A stretch of DNA of 64,000 bases from Prevotella sp. ne3005. GTDB lineage: Bacteria; Bacteroidota; Bacteroidia; Bacteroidales; Bacteroidaceae. Positions 25,056 through 33,996 of this stretch are shown here, piece by piece; positions within the stretch are counted from its first letter, which is position 1, and each line of letters opens with the position of its first letter. Below the pieces are notes generated by a model, which was given only the letters and a program-made list of their open reading frames with translations, was not told where the DNA came from and made no database searches. A program made the translations under genes and the position numbers. The stretch is taken from NCBI RefSeq assembly GCF_900110085.1, contig NZ_FOCK01000008.1:1-64000 (forward strand). The letters are read 5' to 3'.

Positions 25056-26549
25056 TTACTTGCTTGAGAAATATACAGCGTTTTTCACCTGGGTTGTTCC
25101 ATTATAGGTAGTCTTCGGACCTATCACGGTCAATGTAGTGCCTACGGTGATACCATAGGTGGCAACAGCACCCTTACGGGCATCACCAGTTGCGCCCCAT
25201 CCGGGATAGCAACCATAGATATACAAGCGGTTTGTACCATCGGTGATGTAGATGTTACCATAAGTATCGTTGGCAATCTCGTCAACAGTACCAGACACTT
25301 TGTAGTAAGCGCCAGTATCATCAGGCTCAGCGAGGAACTCTGAAATAGTCTTCTCTTGAACCTTAATATAGCTCTCTGTCTGGGCGTTAGTCATCTGGGC
25401 TGTTCCCTTATACTCGCCACGCTTACCGACGAGTGTTACCACATCGCCCTCTACAAGGCCACTGGACTTGAAGGCGCCCTTAGCACCAATGCCATAGACA
25501 TAAACCTCGCCAGAGTAATCCTTGATATAGAGATTGCCATTATCTGCATTATCTATTTTAGTGATAATACCAGACAAGCGATACTGGAAATTACTTACAG
25601 GTGCAGCAAGGAAGTCGGCAATACTGCACTGTATGATAGCACCCTTCTGCTTGATTGTTGTCTGAGCAGAATATTCCTTAGAGCCATCAGTAGTCTTAAA
25701 GACCACTGTAGCCTCTCGGTCACCACCCTCGTTCTTGGCAGCACGGAAGGTAACAGTAGGATTAGCACCTACAGTAGAAGAAACCACGCCGAGCCAGCTC
25801 TTGGCATCTTCGGGTATCTCGACAGCTACGCCAGTACCTTTGCAGGTAAGGTATGCAAGGATCTCGCCGCCTTCAACAGCCAGAGGCTCAGCGGTACTCA
25901 GAGAGTCGCACTTAATCAGTGACTTGTTGATCTTCACAACAGTCACATTAACGAGCTCAACAGTTGTACCATAGGTAGTCTTGGGACCTTCGATAGTCAC
26001 CTCATCACCCACTTCGAGACCCAGGCTTTCGAAATTCTTCTCGGCACCTTTCTTATCAAGTGTGCCATAGATGTATACCTCACCTGTGCCATCGTTCAAA
26101 TACCAGTTACCATAAGTAGTATTGGCAATAGAGGTTACGACACCAGTTACACGATAGGTCTTGGAATCAGGGCCAGCAATCACCTCTGCACATGTAGCAG
26201 TAGATACCTGTGCAATACCCTGGATCACATTCACACGCTGACTCACGCCATCGCATGTAATCAAAAGCTCAGCCGAGCGGCCTTCTGCAGCATCAGCAGA
26301 GAAGGTGATAGAGCCGTTACCAGTACCAGAAGCAGGTGAAACGGTCAACCACTCAGGAGCACCTGTAACAGTCCAACTTCCGCTAGCTGTTACATCGATA
26401 GAAGTAGAACCACCGCTGGTATTAAGAGCCACATAAGACTGTGACACACGAATCTCACTGAGATAGGTCGGGTCGTTTTTGTCAGAGCAGCCTGTAAACA
26501 TAGCAGCAACAACTGCCATGAGAGACGGAATGAAATATCTTAGTTTCAT
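25056..26549 (-). CDS. BACON / OB-fold repeat lipoprotein
   Basis: 497-aa lipoprotein. Signal peptide and lipobox FTGC (Cys about residue 21); BACON domain 1 (about 33-112, GSWTVTGAPEWLTVSPASG); an OB-fold-like unit (about 120-205, YRVTGVVTSIANTTYGNWYL, ending EGPKTTYGTT); BACON 2 (about 220-305); then two further OB-fold-like units (about 310-400 and 403-497) repeating the V(S)G...I.N...GN.YI.D pattern. BACON domains usually bind carbohydrate or mucin; this OB-like fold occurs in extracellular nuclease-associated lipoproteins (family knowledge). It lies 36 bp downstream of a TonB receptor and is likely its surface partner. Confidence 0.82.
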   Translation of the reverse strand: MKLRYFIPSLMAVVAAMFTGCSDKNDPTYLSEIRVSQSYVALNTSGGSTSIDVTASGSWTVTGAPEWLTVSPASGTGNGSITFSADAAEGRSAELLITCDGVSQRVNVIQGIAQVSTATCAEVIAGPDSKTYRVTGVVTSIANTTYGNWYLNDGTGEVYIYGTLDKKGAEKNFESLGLEVGDEVTIEGPKTTYGTTVELVNVTVVKINKSLIKCDSLSTAEPLAVEGGEILAYLTCKGTGVAVEIPEDAKSWLGVVSSTVGANPTVTFRAAKNEGGDREATVVFKTTDGSKEYSAQTTIKQKGAIIQCSIADFLAAPVSNFQYRLSGIITKIDNADNGNLYIKDYSGEVYVYGIGAKGAFKSSGLVEGDVVTLVGKRGEYKGTAQMTNAQTESYIKVQEKTISEFLAEPDDTGAYYKVSGTVDEIANDTYGNIYITDGTNRLYIYGCYPGWGATGDARKGAVATYGITVGTTLTVIGPKTTYNGTTQVKNAVYFSSK

Positions 26550-26585
26550 ATTCTTTACCTTTTATATTATTTACCCTTTTTACTC

Positions 26586-29500
26586 TTAATTAAAATAGTA
26601 CTTAATACCGATTGAAGCATTCCAGCACTGGCTGAGCGAGTAGTTGGGAGTCCATGTCTCTGTCTTACCACTGATAGAGCCCGGTGTAGAGAAGGTTGCA
26701 TAACCCTGTGCGTCGACACCTTCATACTTCAGGATACGGGCCTCAGAACCAATCTCAGGATTCAGGAACTTGGCAACGCCCCAAGAAGAGTCGAAGAAGT
26801 TCAGGACATTCTTCATATCGAAGGTCAGCTGCAGAGTGTGCTTGGTCTTACCGATATTCAGCGTAAAGTCGTGCTTATAACCGAAGTCAACACGGTGTAC
26901 CCAAGGAGAGTAAACGCTGTAAGGCTCTGCATACTCACCCTGATGCTTGCTCAGGTAGCCGTCATTATGAACATAGTCCATGAAGCGCTGCATATCATCC
27001 TGAGAAACGAAGCGGAACTCACCGGTGCCTACGCCTACCTCACCATCCTTCGGGATATAGAGGGCATCGTAGTTGTAACCGTCGCTATTGATATCATTAA
27101 CCATCATATAAGAGTAGTTGTTTCCACCACGGAAAGCCTCATAGACAAGGTTGTAGTGGTTACCGCACTTATCGTGAATAGTAGCGCTGGCTACCAGACG
27201 ATCAGGAGTTACATACTGAGAGTTGTGCAACTTGATATTGTTCGGACCCTCCACAGTGGGAACATATGTAAAGGCAGACTCGGCAGCAGAACCTGGCATA
27301 CCGGTAATCTCCTTGCTCACAGTATGCGTATAAGCTGCCATCAGACTAATCCAGTCAGCAGGCTGGGCCTTCAACTCAACCGATGCACTCCATCCATAAC
27401 CCTTGCTGGTGTTCTCAAGGACGAACGCCTTGGTGTTGGTACGGAAGCCGGCAGGATAGATAGGACGGTTGTCAGCACCGTTGAAACGGGCAAAACCACC
27501 GGGGTTGGGGATACTCCAGTCAGAGATTGACACACCATTGATGGTCTTGTTGAAGATGCCCTCAACACTCACCGTGAACGGGAAGTTCACAGGCAGCTGA
27601 TAGTCTAAAGCGATTGAGCTCTTCCATACCTGAGGCATCTTAAAGTCAGGATCCACACCATTCACAGCAGAAGGAACGGTACCGTCTTTAGGAGAAACAG
27701 TCTGAGGATATCCCAGGCTCTGCAGTTTGTTCAGCATGTCGCTGACACTGGTCATCGGACCGCCTGCGAAGGTATCCATTGAAAAACCTTTCTTCTCGGC
27801 ATTAGCAGCGTTGATCTGAGCCTGATACTGTACGAGACCACCATTGGTAGGCATGTTTGTGAAGAACACGAGCGGCAGACGTCCAGAGAAGAGGCCAGTA
27901 CCACCACGTACCTTCAGTGACTTATCGCCAAACACGTCGTAAGTAAAGCCCAAACGCGGAGAGAAGGTAATGCTGTTCTTAGGCCACTTACCTGTATCAA
28001 TTTTACGACCATTATAATCGAGATCCAGAATGGCGTTGTTTGTCATCAGGTCACTGTTGTTGAAGAACAGACCATCGACACGCAGACCATACGTAAGCTT
28101 CAGCTTGTCCGTAATGTTCCACTCATCCTGAGCATAGATACCAGGACGATTGAACTGTACGCGGGCAGCAGGCTTCGACTCACCATCGTAACCATAGGTC
28201 AGACAGAAAATCTCAGGCGTCTGGTTAAACAGTTCTTCAACACTCATGCCATCCTCCCAATTGTAACGATAGTAACCAGAGCCATTACGCATATACTGGT
28301 TGTCAGCCATCTGATGCTCAAAGGAGATGCCAGCCATGATCTTGTGGGCACCCATATAATAGGTCACATCGTCCTTAATATTCCAAATGGTGTTGTGAAC
28401 GGCATTGTTCCAAGTGAACAGCTCATAACCGAGGGCAATGTAGTTATTGCCGTCTTTCGTGATATCAATGAAGGGGAACTCTGAAGAGTCTGTTCCACGT
28501 ACATCGTCAAGCTTAGAGATGGTTGCCAGGAACTGGTTGGAGAGATTCTCCGTAAAACGACTGTTCAAGTCAAGCGACCAAGAATGCACGATGTTCTCCA
28601 TCGAGTACATGGAGTTTGCAAAAGACATCGAATACTGAGACATACGGGCACCAGCCATACGTGTACCACCATCCATAGAAGTAGCATTAGGAGCATTCCA
28701 AACGTTGTTCTTGGTATAGTTGTAACGCAGGGCCACCTTGTGTTTGTCGTTGATGTTCCAGTCGAGACGAGCCATTAGTTTATAGTTGCTCTCATCAGCG
28801 GGGAAGCTGGTCCAACTACCAGTATTGTAACCATACTTATTCTTCACATAGTTGGAAACGGCCTCCAGATCCTTGTTCGTCGTACGTGAAATGTAATTGT
28901 CGGCATCAGCCTTACCATCATCTGAACCTCTCCAACGGTTAACGATAGAAGGAATCTTAATCATCTCACCATTAACGAAGAAGAACAACTTGTTCTTGAT
29001 GATCGGACCACCAAAGGTGATACCGTAAGTAGTGGTCTGGGCCTTCTCGCGAGCACCTGCAATCTGCTGGCGGTTCACAGCGTCACCCTGCATATTCTCA
29101 TTCTTGTGATAGACGTATGCACTACCCTTGAAGGTGTTCGTACCCGACTTGGTAATAGCGTTCACACCACCACCGATGAAGTTGGTCTGACGGACATCAT
29201 ACGGAGAAATCACCACCTGCAACTCTTCGATAGCATCGATAGAGATAGGGTTACCACCACCAGGAAGGTTAGAACTCAAACCGAAGTTGTTGTTGAAGTT
29301 TGCACCGTCGACGGTGAAGTTAGCTGTACGACCGTCGCTACCAGCAAAACTCATGCCATTACCACCATAAGGAGACAGACGGGTCACGTCCGTAATCGAA
29401 CGGCTGACTGTCGGCAGATTCGTGATCTGCGAGCTATTAATGTTGGTAGAAGCACCTGTCTTCTCTGCAGCAAACTTTGAAGCCTTACCACTTACAATGA

Positions 29501-29858
29501 CCTCTGCCAATTCGTTTGCATCCTCAGAGAGGAAAACGGTAAGGTTGTAGGTCTCACCAAGCTGAAGGGTAATACCCTTGACAGTCTTCGGCTGGAAACC
29601 AATGTAAGAAATAGTAACATCATACGGACCACCGGTACGCATACCCTGAATGGTAAAACGGCCCGTCGTGTTGGTCACAGCAGTGTAACGAGTACCAGAA
29701 GGCTCGTGTACTGCAATGATGGTAGCACCGATGACTTCCTCGCCATTAACATCGTCGAGGGTCACCTTTCCAGCCATACTTGAAGTTGTGATTTGTGCCA
29801 TAGCCGTCAACGTCATCGTCAACAATACAGCAACCAGAAAGAGCAATCTTTTCTGCAT
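26586..29858 (-). CDS. Oar-like TonB-dependent receptor
   Basis: 1090-aa outer-membrane receptor, paralogue of the one at 21607. Signal peptide (1-21, LTAMAQ), carboxypeptidase-regulatory-like domain (about 23-110, YDVTISYIGFQPK), plug with VDGANFNNNFGLSSN and GGGVNAITKSGTNTFKGSAY, and FGGPIIKNKLFFFVNGE; long barrel ending in SIGIKYYFN. A minus-strand -7 (complement of 29921-29928) lies 63 bp upstream; the leader contains a GGGACAAGTCCC hairpin. It is followed by the BACON/OB lipoprotein rather than a SusD homologue. The ligand is unknown; Oar-type receptors have been linked to protein or peptide traffic (family knowledge). Confidence 0.9.
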   Translation of the reverse strand: MQKRLLFLVAVLLTMTLTAMAQITTSSMAGKVTLDDVNGEEVIGATIIAVHEPSGTRYTAVTNTTGRFTIQGMRTGGPYDVTISYIGFQPKTVKGITLQLGETYNLTVFLSEDANELAEVIVSGKASKFAAEKTGASTNINSSQITNLPTVSRSITDVTRLSPYGGNGMSFAGSDGRTANFTVDGANFNNNFGLSSNLPGGGNPISIDAIEELQVVISPYDVRQTNFIGGGVNAITKSGTNTFKGSAYVYHKNENMQGDAVNRQQIAGAREKAQTTTYGITFGGPIIKNKLFFFVNGEMIKIPSIVNRWRGSDDGKADADNYISRTTNKDLEAVSNYVKNKYGYNTGSWTSFPADESNYKLMARLDWNINDKHKVALRYNYTKNNVWNAPNATSMDGGTRMAGARMSQYSMSFANSMYSMENIVHSWSLDLNSRFTENLSNQFLATISKLDDVRGTDSSEFPFIDITKDGNNYIALGYELFTWNNAVHNTIWNIKDDVTYYMGAHKIMAGISFEHQMADNQYMRNGSGYYRYNWEDGMSVEELFNQTPEIFCLTYGYDGESKPAARVQFNRPGIYAQDEWNITDKLKLTYGLRVDGLFFNNSDLMTNNAILDLDYNGRKIDTGKWPKNSITFSPRLGFTYDVFGDKSLKVRGGTGLFSGRLPLVFFTNMPTNGGLVQYQAQINAANAEKKGFSMDTFAGGPMTSVSDMLNKLQSLGYPQTVSPKDGTVPSAVNGVDPDFKMPQVWKSSIALDYQLPVNFPFTVSVEGIFNKTINGVSISDWSIPNPGGFARFNGADNRPIYPAGFRTNTKAFVLENTSKGYGWSASVELKAQPADWISLMAAYTHTVSKEITGMPGSAAESAFTYVPTVEGPNNIKLHNSQYVTPDRLVASATIHDKCGNHYNLVYEAFRGGNNYSYMMVNDINSDGYNYDALYIPKDGEVGVGTGEFRFVSQDDMQRFMDYVHNDGYLSKHQGEYAEPYSVYSPWVHRVDFGYKHDFTLNIGKTKHTLQLTFDMKNVLNFFDSSWGVAKFLNPEIGSEARILKYEGVDAQGYATFSTPGSISGKTETWTPNYSLSQCWNASIGIKYYFN

Positions 29859-29920
29859 AAAATAAGAACTGTTTTAATTAATTAATTAGTGGGACAAGTC
29901 CCAACAATGAAATTTCGCTG

Positions 29921-29928
29921 CAAAGATA
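29921..29928 (-). promoter_or_regulatory. Putative -7 element for TonB receptor (26586)
   Basis: The minus strand reads TATCTTTG. No TTTG at the -33 distance. The hairpin GGGAC-AA-GTCCC (29891-29902) lies in the leader. Confidence 0.5.
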
Positions 29929-30031
29929 AGGAAATAATTCGAATTATTGTAATAAAACGGTAACTTTTTTTAAAATTGGTAAAAAGTCTTGCTCTTAGTC
30001 ATGATATCACCAAAAATGAAGAAGATGAGAC

Positions 30032-31198
30032 TTATGCCTCACCTTCTTCTTCGTATTCAAAATCGTCGAGATCTTCTATTTCATCGTCGTCAATATATTC
30101 AATCTCATCGTCCTCGCCCTCATCTGCCAATTCCTGGGCGAAACGACTCATATCCTTATCACGATGCACAAGCGTATCCTCAGAAGTAATGACAGCTAGT
30201 TTATTACTCTCGGCATTCAGTTCGCGCCAAAGCACATCCTTCAATTCTTCAAGTCCAAAACCAGTCACGGCAGAGATAAATACGACAGGAAGATCCTTAG
30301 GCAGCGTCTCCCGCAACATCTCTATCAGCTCTTCATCGAGCAGGTCGCATTTTGTCACAGCCAAGACACGGTGCTTGTCAAGCAACTCAGGATTAAACTG
30401 TGCCAACTCGTTCAGAAGAATCTCGTACTCACGTTTGATATCATCGGTATCACCTGGCACCATAAAGAGCAGCAAGGAATTACGCTCAATATGCCGCAAG
30501 AACCTAAGACCCAGACCTTTACCTTCCGACGCCCCTTCAATGATACCTGGAATGTCGGCCATCACAAACGACTTATTATCGCGATAGCCTACAATGCCAA
30601 GGGAAGGCTCCATCGTGGTAAAAGGGTAATTGGCAATCTTCGGACGGGCATTCGAAAGCGACGACACCAACGTCGACTTACCGGCATTGGGGAAACCTAC
30701 AAGACCGACGTCAGCCAACAGCTTCAGTTCAAGGATGATGGTCATCTCCTGCATCGGTTCTCCAGGCTGCGCATAGCGTGGAGCCTGATTCGTGGCCGTA
30801 CGGAATTGGAAGTTACCCAGTCCGCCACGTCCACCCTTCAACAATAGTACCTCCTGACCATCATAGGTCACATCACAGACATACTTACCCGTCTCGGCAT
30901 TATAGACCACTGTTCCACAGGGCACGTCGATATACACATCCTTGCCGTCAGTACCATGGCATTTGTCCTTGCCGCCATTACCACCATGCTCGGCAAAAAT
31001 ATGACGCTCGTACTTCAGGTGTAACAACGTCCAGTAGTTATGATTACCACGCAGAATGATACTACCTCCTTTGCCACCGTCACCACCATCGGGACCACCG
31101 TTGGGGTTATACTTCACATGGCGAAGGTGCATCGATCCCTTGCCGCCTTTTCCCGAGCGGCAATAGATCTTCACATAGTCTACGAAATTAGATTCCAT
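30032..31198 (-). CDS. obgE: GTPase ObgE/CgtA
   Basis: Ribosome-associated essential GTPase (388 aa). The N-terminal glycine-rich Obg domain is visible ([45 protein letters not shown]), then the G domain with G1 [13 protein letters not shown]3 DIPGIIEGA and G4 TKCDL. The C terminus is a strongly acidic tail (residues about 350-388). I take the ATG at 31198; the frame also permits a TTG one codon earlier. It overlaps adk by 11 bp and is third in hpt-adk-obgE. Confidence 0.96.
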   Translation of the reverse strand: MESNFVDYVKIYCRSGKGGKGSMHLRHVKYNPNGGPDGGDGGKGGSIILRGNHNYWTLLHLKYERHIFAEHGGNGGKDKCHGTDGKDVYIDVPCGTVVYNAETGKYVCDVTYDGQEVLLLKGGRGGLGNFQFRTATNQAPRYAQPGEPMQEMTIILELKLLADVGLVGFPNAGKSTLVSSLSNARPKIANYPFTTMEPSLGIVGYRDNKSFVMADIPGIIEGASEGKGLGLRFLRHIERNSLLLFMVPGDTDDIKREYEILLNELAQFNPELLDKHRVLAVTKCDLLDEELIEMLRETLPKDLPVVFISAVTGFGLEELKDVLWRELNAESNKLAVITSEDTLVHRDKDMSRFAQELADEGEDDEIEYIDDDEIEDLDDFEYEEEGEA

Positions 31199-31760
31199 CA
31201 ATCACGTTACAGATATCTGCAAAGATACGGTCGAGCTCACCAGAACCATTGATATGATAGTGGATTCCTTCCTGCTTATACCACTCAATAAGAGGCTGAG
31301 TCTGAGAATGATATACTACAAGGCGCTTCTTAATCGTCTCCTCGTTGTCATCGGCACGACCACTCTGTTGTCCACGCAAAATCAGGCGCTTCATCAGTTC
31401 GTCCTCAGGCACGTCGAGCTCTATCATCGCAGCCACTTTGTCACCACGTTCTTCGAGCATCTTCTTCAGTGCCTCAGCCTGCGGGATAGTACGAGGGAAG
31501 CCATCGAAGATTACACCTTTATGTTCCTTGCCGAAAGAGTCATAGACCGATGCCAAGATGCTGACCATCAGGTCATCGGGAATCAGCTGTCCGTTATCAA
31601 TAAAAGTGGCAGCCGTCTTACCTAACTCCGAACCTTTCTTAATCTCTGCACGGAGCACATCGCCCGTAGAGATATGATTCAGTCCATACTTCTCAATCAT
31701 TTTGTCGCTCTGGGTGCCCTTACCTGAGCCCGGAGCTCCGAAAATTACAATATTCTTCAT
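31188..31760 (-). CDS. adk: Adenylate kinase
   Basis: Interconverts ATP + AMP and 2 ADP. 190 aa, short-lid type without the zinc-finger lid. Seen: P-loop [16 protein letters not shown] (residues 5-20), AMP site [15 protein letters not shown], and lid-region [14 protein letters not shown] start at the ATG at 31760 ([11 protein letters not shown]); the upstream 13 residues in frame overlap the end of hpt. It overlaps obgE at its 3' end. Confidence 0.96.
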   Translation of the reverse strand: MKNIVIFGAPGSGKGTQSDKMIEKYGLNHISTGDVLRAEIKKGSELGKTAATFIDNGQLIPDDLMVSILASVYDSFGKEHKGVIFDGFPRTIPQAEALKKMLEERGDKVAAMIELDVPEDELMKRLILRGQQSGRADDNEETIKKRLVVYHSQTQPLIEWYKQEGIHYHINGSGELDRIFADICNVIDGI

Positions 31761-31785
31761 TATCCTGATAATTAAATTTTCATTA

Positions 31786-32325
31786 TTATTCCTGAACAAT
31801 CGTATAGATATCTTTCAAATCGCGTCCCAAACCATCATAGTCGAGGCCATAGCCCACAATGAAATCGTCTGGAATACGGAACGCCACATAATCAAGATTT
31901 ATGTCTTCCTTCAGTTTATCTGGTTTGAAAAACAAAGCACAAACATGCACAGAAGCGGGATTCCTGGTACCCAGCGACTCAATCATTCGCTTCATGGTCT
32001 GACCACTCTCCACAATATCCTCCACAATAATGACTGTGCGTCCAGAAAGGTCTTCATTGATGCCCAAGACTTCATGAACCTTTCCTGTTGAGGTCGTGCC
32101 CTGATACGAGGCCAACTTTACGAAAGAAATCTCACAAGGGATTGACATCTCCCGAATCAAATCGGCTGCAAAGATAAAAGCGCCATTAAGAACACCTAAG
32201 AACAATGGAGTCTTACCCTCCATATCATGACTGATTTGTTGTGCCAGAGCCTTGACTCGATTCTTAATTTCTGACTCGGCTATCGACGTCTGAAACGTTT
32301 TGTCCTTGATTTTAACAGTACTCAT
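31786..32325 (-). CDS. hpt: Hypoxanthine phosphoribosyltransferase
   Basis: Purine salvage enzyme (179 aa) converting hypoxanthine or guanine to IMP or GMP. The type I PRTase signature is VIIVEDIVESGQTMKRMIE (PRPP-binding acidic pair), with FLGVLNGAFIFAADLIRE upstream and a C-terminal DFIVGYGLDYDGLGRDLKDIY. First gene of the hpt-adk-obgE transcript, divergent from nnr across 89 bp. Confidence 0.95.
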   Translation of the reverse strand: MSTVKIKDKTFQTSIAESEIKNRVKALAQQISHDMEGKTPLFLGVLNGAFIFAADLIREMSIPCEISFVKLASYQGTTSTGKVHEVLGINEDLSGRTVIIVEDIVESGQTMKRMIESLGTRNPASVHVCALFFKPDKLKEDINLDYVAFRIPDDFIVGYGLDYDGLGRDLKDIYTIVQE

Positions 32326-32350
32326 ACGCTGAAAGAATTGAAAATTTGTG

Positions 32351-32358
32351 CAAAATTA
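32351..32358 (-). promoter_or_regulatory. Putative -7 element for hpt
   Basis: The minus strand reads TAATTTTG, 26 bp before the hpt start, in the divergent hpt/nnr region. No -33 at the right spacing. Confidence 0.5.
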
Positions 32359-32401
32359 CAAAAAAACTTCCAAACTTCTGCTTTTGTTAGCATATTTTTC
32401 G

Positions 32402-32409
32402 TATTTTTG
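32402..32409 (+). promoter_or_regulatory. Putative -7 element for nnr, nearly leaderless
   Basis: TATTTTTG ends 5 bp before the nnr ATG at 32415, so a start site 5-7 bp downstream would give an mRNA with almost no leader. A TTTTG at 32382-32386 is at only 15 bp spacing, shorter than usual. Confidence 0.5.
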
Positions 32410-32414
32410 CACCT

Positions 32415-33926
32415 ATGAAATTATTCACGAGCGCCCAGATTCATGAACTGGACAAGTATACGATAGAGAATGAGCCCATCAAAAGCATTGATTTGATGGA
32501 GCGTGCAGCCAAAGCCATTACCCAAGCCATAACAGAAGTATGGGGGAGTCAGACGCCTGTCATCATTTTTGCCGGACCTGGCAATAATGGAGGAGACGCC
32601 CTCGCCGTTGGCAGAATGCTATGTGATAAAGGCTACGATGTATGTGCCTATCTTTTTAATGTCTCTGGAAGTCTGTCAGAAGATTGTATCATCAACCGGA
32701 AGCGACTTTTCGACAAGAAGTCGAAAGCCCTAATAGAGGTCACCCAGGAATTTGAGCCACCACAGCTAGATGCAGGAACACTGGTCGTCGACGGTCTGTT
32801 CGGTTCTGGACTCAACAAGCCGTTAGCGGGTGGATTTGCCTCACTCGTCAAGTATATCAACGCCTCACCGGCTCAGGTGGTCAGCATCGACATACCGTCG
32901 GGGCTTATGACAGAGGACAACACCTATAATGTACGCACCAATATTATTCGAGCCAATCTTACGCTGACCCTTCAGTTGCCTAAACTATCTTTCCTATTCC
33001 CAGAGAATCAGATGTATATCGGACGCCTGAAGATACTCGACATTCGACTCAGCAAGCAGGGCATCGATAAGATAGATGCCAACTACACCCTTATCGAGGA
33101 GAACGACATACGTCCCCGTCTGCTGCATCGTGATCCCTTTGCCCATAAAGGCAAGATGGGCAATGCCCTGATTATTGCAGGCAGCTACGGCATGGGGGGC
33201 GCCTCTGTGCTGGCGACGAAAGCCTGTTTGCGGGCCGGTGCCGGAAAGGTCACCACCCACACTCCCAAGCGCAACAGTATGCTCCTGCAAATCAGTGTGC
33301 CTGAAGCCATTATCCAATTCGACCGCGAAGAGACCATTTTCTCGGAGGCCGTCGATACCGAAGACTTCAATGCCGTGGGCATCGGTCCCGGTTTGGGTAC
33401 CAGCGAACAGACCGCCATCGCTATCATTGCCCAACTACGCCGTACACAATGTCCGGTAGTGGCCGATGCCGACGCCATCAACGTCATCGCCAACCACCGA
33501 GCTTGGCTCCAGCAACTGCCCAAGGGTATCATCATGACGCCCCACCCCAAGGAGTTCGACCGTCTGGAGGGTCCAAGTACCGATAGTTACGAACGGCTGA
33601 TGAAAGCCCGCGACTTGGCTCAGCGTCTGCATGGCTACATCCTAGTGAAAGGTCATCACACCTCGCTTTGTCTCCCCGACGGACATATCATGTTCAACTC
33701 CACCGGCAATGCAGGAATGGCCACAGCAGGTAGCGGCGACGTGCTCACCGGCATTATTACCGGATTGCTGGCACGAGGCTACAAGCATGAGGATGCCTGT
33801 GTCGTCGGCATGTATCTCCATGGTCTGGCAGGTGATATCGCCGCACGTGAACTCGGTATAGAGAGTGTCATCGCCAGCGACCTGATAAAGTACATCCCTC
33901 AAGCCTTTAAACGCATCAACGAATAA
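32415..33926 (+). CDS. nnr: Bifunctional NAD(P)H-hydrate repair enzyme
   Basis: Repairs hydrated NAD(P)H. Two domains in 503 aa: N-terminal NAD(P)HX epimerase (YjeF_N; about 1-210, with FAGPGNNGGDALAVGRML and VDGLFGSGLNKPL) and C-terminal ADP-dependent dehydratase (about 230-500, with GKMGNALIIAGSYGMGGA, GPGLGTSEQT, TPHPKEFDRL and catalytic GNAGMATAGSGDVLTGII). Complete. Single-gene transcript ending at a strong hairpin; divergent from hpt. Confidence 0.95.
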   Translation: MKLFTSAQIHELDKYTIENEPIKSIDLMERAAKAITQAITEVWGSQTPVIIFAGPGNNGGDALAVGRMLCDKGYDVCAYLFNVSGSLSEDCIINRKRLFDKKSKALIEVTQEFEPPQLDAGTLVVDGLFGSGLNKPLAGGFASLVKYINASPAQVVSIDIPSGLMTEDNTYNVRTNIIRANLTLTLQLPKLSFLFPENQMYIGRLKILDIRLSKQGIDKIDANYTLIEENDIRPRLLHRDPFAHKGKMGNALIIAGSYGMGGASVLATKACLRAGAGKVTTHTPKRNSMLLQISVPEAIIQFDREETIFSEAVDTEDFNAVGIGPGLGTSEQTAIAIIAQLRRTQCPVVADADAINVIANHRAWLQQLPKGIIMTPHPKEFDRLEGPSTDSYERLMKARDLAQRLHGYILVKGHHTSLCLPDGHIMFNSTGNAGMATAGSGDVLTGIITGLLARGYKHEDACVVGMYLHGLAGDIAARELGIESVIASDLIKYIPQAFKRINE

Positions 33927-33972
33927 AAAAGGCGCCCGCGAGATTCATTGACCTCGCGGGCGTACCTTTTTA
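33925..33972. terminator. Bidirectional terminator nnr / TPR-HATPase gene
   Basis: GCCCGCGAG/CTCGCGGGC stem with a 10-nt loop, extended by AAAAAGG/CCTTTTT, between convergent genes. Confidence 0.9.
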
Positions 33973-33996
33973 TATTTATATTTTTAAAGGGAATCC

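Noticed and set aside
21607..29858. A polysaccharide utilisation locus
   Set aside because: There is no SusD homologue, glycoside hydrolase, or hybrid sensor beside the receptors; both receptors are of the Oar-like type.
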